DNA of 7,474 bases from Phycisphaerae bacterium (GTDB taxonomy: Bacteria > Planctomycetota > Phycisphaerae > Tepidisphaerales > Tepidisphaeraceae): contig JACMJD010000481.1 in the NCBI GenBank assembly GCA_014380825.1, positions 1 to 7,474 on the forward strand, in the 5' to 3' direction. This document shows, piece after piece, positions 6,444-7,474 of this stretch. The stretch's first letter is position 1; every line of letters begins with the position of its first letter. The position numbers and the translations under genes were made by a program. The notes below the pieces were generated by a model that was given only the letters and a program-made list of their open reading frames with translations, was not told where the DNA came from and searched no databases.

Positions 6444-6704
6444 ATGTCGCACTACATCGCTCAGCCCTGCATCGGCACGAAGGACACCGCCTGCGTGACG
6501 GTTTGTCCGGTCGACTGCATTCATCCGACCAAGGACGAACCGAACTTCGCCGCCGAGGAGATGCTGTACATCGATCCGGACACCTGCATCGACTGTGGCC
6601 TGTGCGTCGACGAGTGCCCGGTGACGGCGATCTTCCCGCAGGAAGACCTGCCGGCGGAGTGGGCGTCGTTCATCGAACGGAATACGGCGTACTATAAGAA
6701 GTAA
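6444..6704 (+). CDS. Seven-iron-type ferredoxin ([3Fe-4S][4Fe-4S], 4Fe-4S dicluster domain)
   Basis: Small 86-residue cytoplasmic electron carrier. Cysteines at 9, 17, 21, 25, 48, 51, 54 and 58 fall in the pattern C-x7-C-x3-CPVDC and CIDCGLCVDECP, as in the Azotobacter FdI/FdxA class. By analogy Cys9, Cys17 and Cys58 would bind a [3Fe-4S] cluster. Cys21, Cys48, Cys51 and Cys54 would bind a [4Fe-4S] cluster, with Cys25 free. The position matching FdI Cys11 is Thr12, which removes the middle cysteine of the CxxC and fits a 3Fe rather than a 4Fe first site. The tail IFPQEDLPAEWASFI is also typical of this class. An in-frame extension to 6315 exists but lies upstream of the promoter and binding site. 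The redox partner is not in the window. The YHS gene follows 45 bp downstream, so co-transcription is likely. Confidence 0.93.
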   Translation: MSHYIAQPCIGTKDTACVTVCPVDCIHPTKDEPNFAAEEMLYIDPDTCIDCGLCVDECPVTAIFPQEDLPAEWASFIERNTAYYKK

Positions 6705-6749
6705 GACGTCAGCGCAAGTTCCACGGGGCAATCATCCACGGAGAGACAA

Positions 6750-7019
6750 ATGCTTCGATCGTTGCTCATGTCGGCCATCCTGATCGCCGGGTCTGGTTTC
6801 TTCGTCGCCCGCATGGCGACCGCGGAACCGGCCAAAGACGCGCCGACCACCGCGCCGTCGACGCAGCCTGCGAACAAGATGTGCGCGGTGATGCCGGATG
6901 ATGCGGTCGATCCAAAAGTGACGGTCGCCTACAAGGGCAAGACCATCGGCTTCTGCTGCAAAGACTGCATCAAGGATTTCGAGAAGGATCCGGAGAAGTA
7001 CGTGAAGAACATGAAGTAG
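6750..7019 (+). CDS. Exported YHS/TRASH-like metal-binding protein
   Basis: An 89-residue protein probably secreted across the inner membrane. Residues 1-25 form a signal peptide (MLRSLLMSAILIAGSGFF) with a possible Ala-Thr-Ala cut before Glu26. A Pro/Thr/Ala-rich linker spans about 27-42. The compact domain at about 43-87 has Cys45 in KMCAVMP, a VTVAYKGKTIGFCCKDC core (Cys69, Cys70, Cys73), and the ending FEKDPEKYVKNM. This layout matches small periplasmic YHS-domain proteins related to TRASH, whose cysteines are thought to bind heavy metals. It could be a copper-binding or sensing protein; the metal is inferred from the adjacent P-type ATPase. GGAGAG at 6740-6745 lies 4 bases before the ATG. 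It is probably co-transcribed with the ferredoxin and ends at the 7047-7077 terminator. Confidence 0.88.
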   Translation: MLRSLLMSAILIAGSGFFVARMATAEPAKDAPTTAPSTQPANKMCAVMPDDAVDPKVTVAYKGKTIGFCCKDCIKDFEKDPEKYVKNMK

Positions 7020-7046
7020 CTTGAGCCGCTTCGAATTGAATCAACG

Positions 7047-7077
7047 AAGCCCGCGGATTGCGATCCGTGGGCTTTTT
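7047..7077 (+). terminator. Rho-independent terminator after the YHS gene
   Basis: A 12-bp stem (AAGCCCGCGGAT with ATCCGTGGGCTT, one G-U wobble) closes on the four-base loop TGCG and runs into five Ts at 7073-7077. It begins 27 bases after the YHS stop. It should end the ferredoxin-YHS transcript before the ATPase gene. Confidence 0.92.
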
Positions 7078-7088
7078 CATTTTGCGCA

Positions 7089-7094
7089 TACAAT
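7089..7094 (+). promoter_or_regulatory. Possible -10 box of the P-type ATPase gene
   Basis: TACAAT matches five of six bases of the -10 consensus and lies just after the terminator, where a new promoter is needed. No acceptable -35 is seen at 16-18 bases spacing. The predicted start of transcription (about 7101) would be nearly at the ATG. Confidence 0.35.
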
Positions 7095-7103
7095 CGAATG
7101 GTC

Positions 7104-7474
7104 ATGTCGACAGAAACGATCTCGAAGAATTCACAGGAAACTGCGCTCTCGGTCGAGGGGATGCACTGCGCGAGCTGCATCGCGCACGTGCAGAAAGCCG
7201 CCCGGCAGATTCCCGGGGTGCAGAATGTAGACGTGAACCTGGCGCGCGGGCGCGCGGTGGTGCGATTCGATCCATCCAAAACCGATCCAGGCAACATCGC
7301 ACAAGCGGTGACCAAGGCTGGGTATCAGTCGCATGCGGAAGACGCTTCCGTTCCCGCCGGAAATGTCGAGCAGCAGCGGATCGAGCGGCAGCAGGCGCAC
7401 GCGGACGCCTGGCTTCGCCGGGCGATCGTCGGGATCGCGCTGTGGCTGCCGGTGGAGCTGATTCACTGGATCGA
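7104..7474 (+). CDS. Heavy-metal-translocating P-type ATPase, copA-like, N-terminal part (3' end outside window)
   Basis: The first 123 residues of what is probably an inner-membrane P1B-type ATPase that exports metal, most likely Cu+. Residues 14-76 form an HMA domain with the metal-binding motif GMHCASC (Cys22, Cys25), followed by IPGVQNVDVNLARGRAVVRF and AVTKAGY, all typical of the family. A charged linker rich in Gln/Glu/Arg follows (about 85-104). The first membrane helix begins near residue 105 (WLRRAIVGIALWLPVEL). The diagnostic CPC motif, DKTG phosphorylation site and later helices lie beyond the window, so the metal specificity is inferred from the HMA motif. An in-frame ATG at 7098 would add two residues. 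Neither start has a Shine-Dalgarno site. The gene follows a terminator, so it is probably its own transcription unit. Confidence 0.92.
   Translation, partial: MSTETISKNSQETALSVEGMHCASCIAHVQKAARQIPGVQNVDVNLARGRAVVRFDPSKTDPGNIAQAVTKAGYQSHAEDASVPAGNVEQQRIERQQAHADAWLRRAIVGIALWLPVELIHWI

Noticed and set aside
6261..6731. Minus-strand open frame of 156 codons overlapping the ferredoxin gene
   Set aside because: It is antisense to a well-supported ferredoxin, and its translation shows no recognisable domain.

Overview
The window looks like GC-rich chromosomal DNA from a bacterium, most likely a member of the Planctomycetota (possibly Phycisphaerae-like). The evidence is a tandem pair of large PEP-CTERM surface proteins with autotransporter-associated beta-strand repeats, next to ordinary housekeeping and metal-handling genes. 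The taxonomic call is inference from gene content; no rRNA or other marker is present.

Layout, left to right. (1) Positions 1-814, plus strand: the C-terminal half or more of cofactor-independent phosphoglycerate mutase (gpmI), cut by the window edge. (2) Positions 815-1450: a gene-poor stretch between convergent genes. It holds a small family of direct repeats built on CTTTGGCTTCGTTTT and five inverted repeats, the largest being a nested structure at 1315-1403. I see no convincing gene and no U-tract terminator there. (3) Positions 6058 down to 1451, minus strand: two paralogous exported proteins of 767 and 761 residues, 18 bp apart, each with a signal peptide, a beta-helical body, PATR repeats and a C-terminal PEP-CTERM sorting signal. 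They form a probable two-gene operon that arose by tandem duplication. (4) Positions 6059-6443: a divergent intergenic region carrying a good -10 box for the rightward genes. (5) Positions 6444-7019, plus strand: a seven-iron-type ferredoxin, then a small exported YHS/TRASH-like metal-binding protein, closed by a clear intrinsic terminator at 7047-7077. (6) From 7104 to the window end, plus strand: the N-terminus of a heavy-metal (probably copper) P-type ATPase with an HMA domain.

How the genes may work together: the minus-strand pair would make cell-surface or matrix proteins sorted by an exosortase encoded elsewhere. The rightward ferredoxin, YHS and P-type ATPase genes suggest a metal and redox theme: a cytoplasmic Fe-S electron carrier, an exported cysteine-rich metal binder, and a membrane metal exporter. 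The terminator between the YHS gene and the ATPase implies that the ATPase is transcribed separately. I found no tRNA, rRNA, CRISPR array, transposase or integrase.
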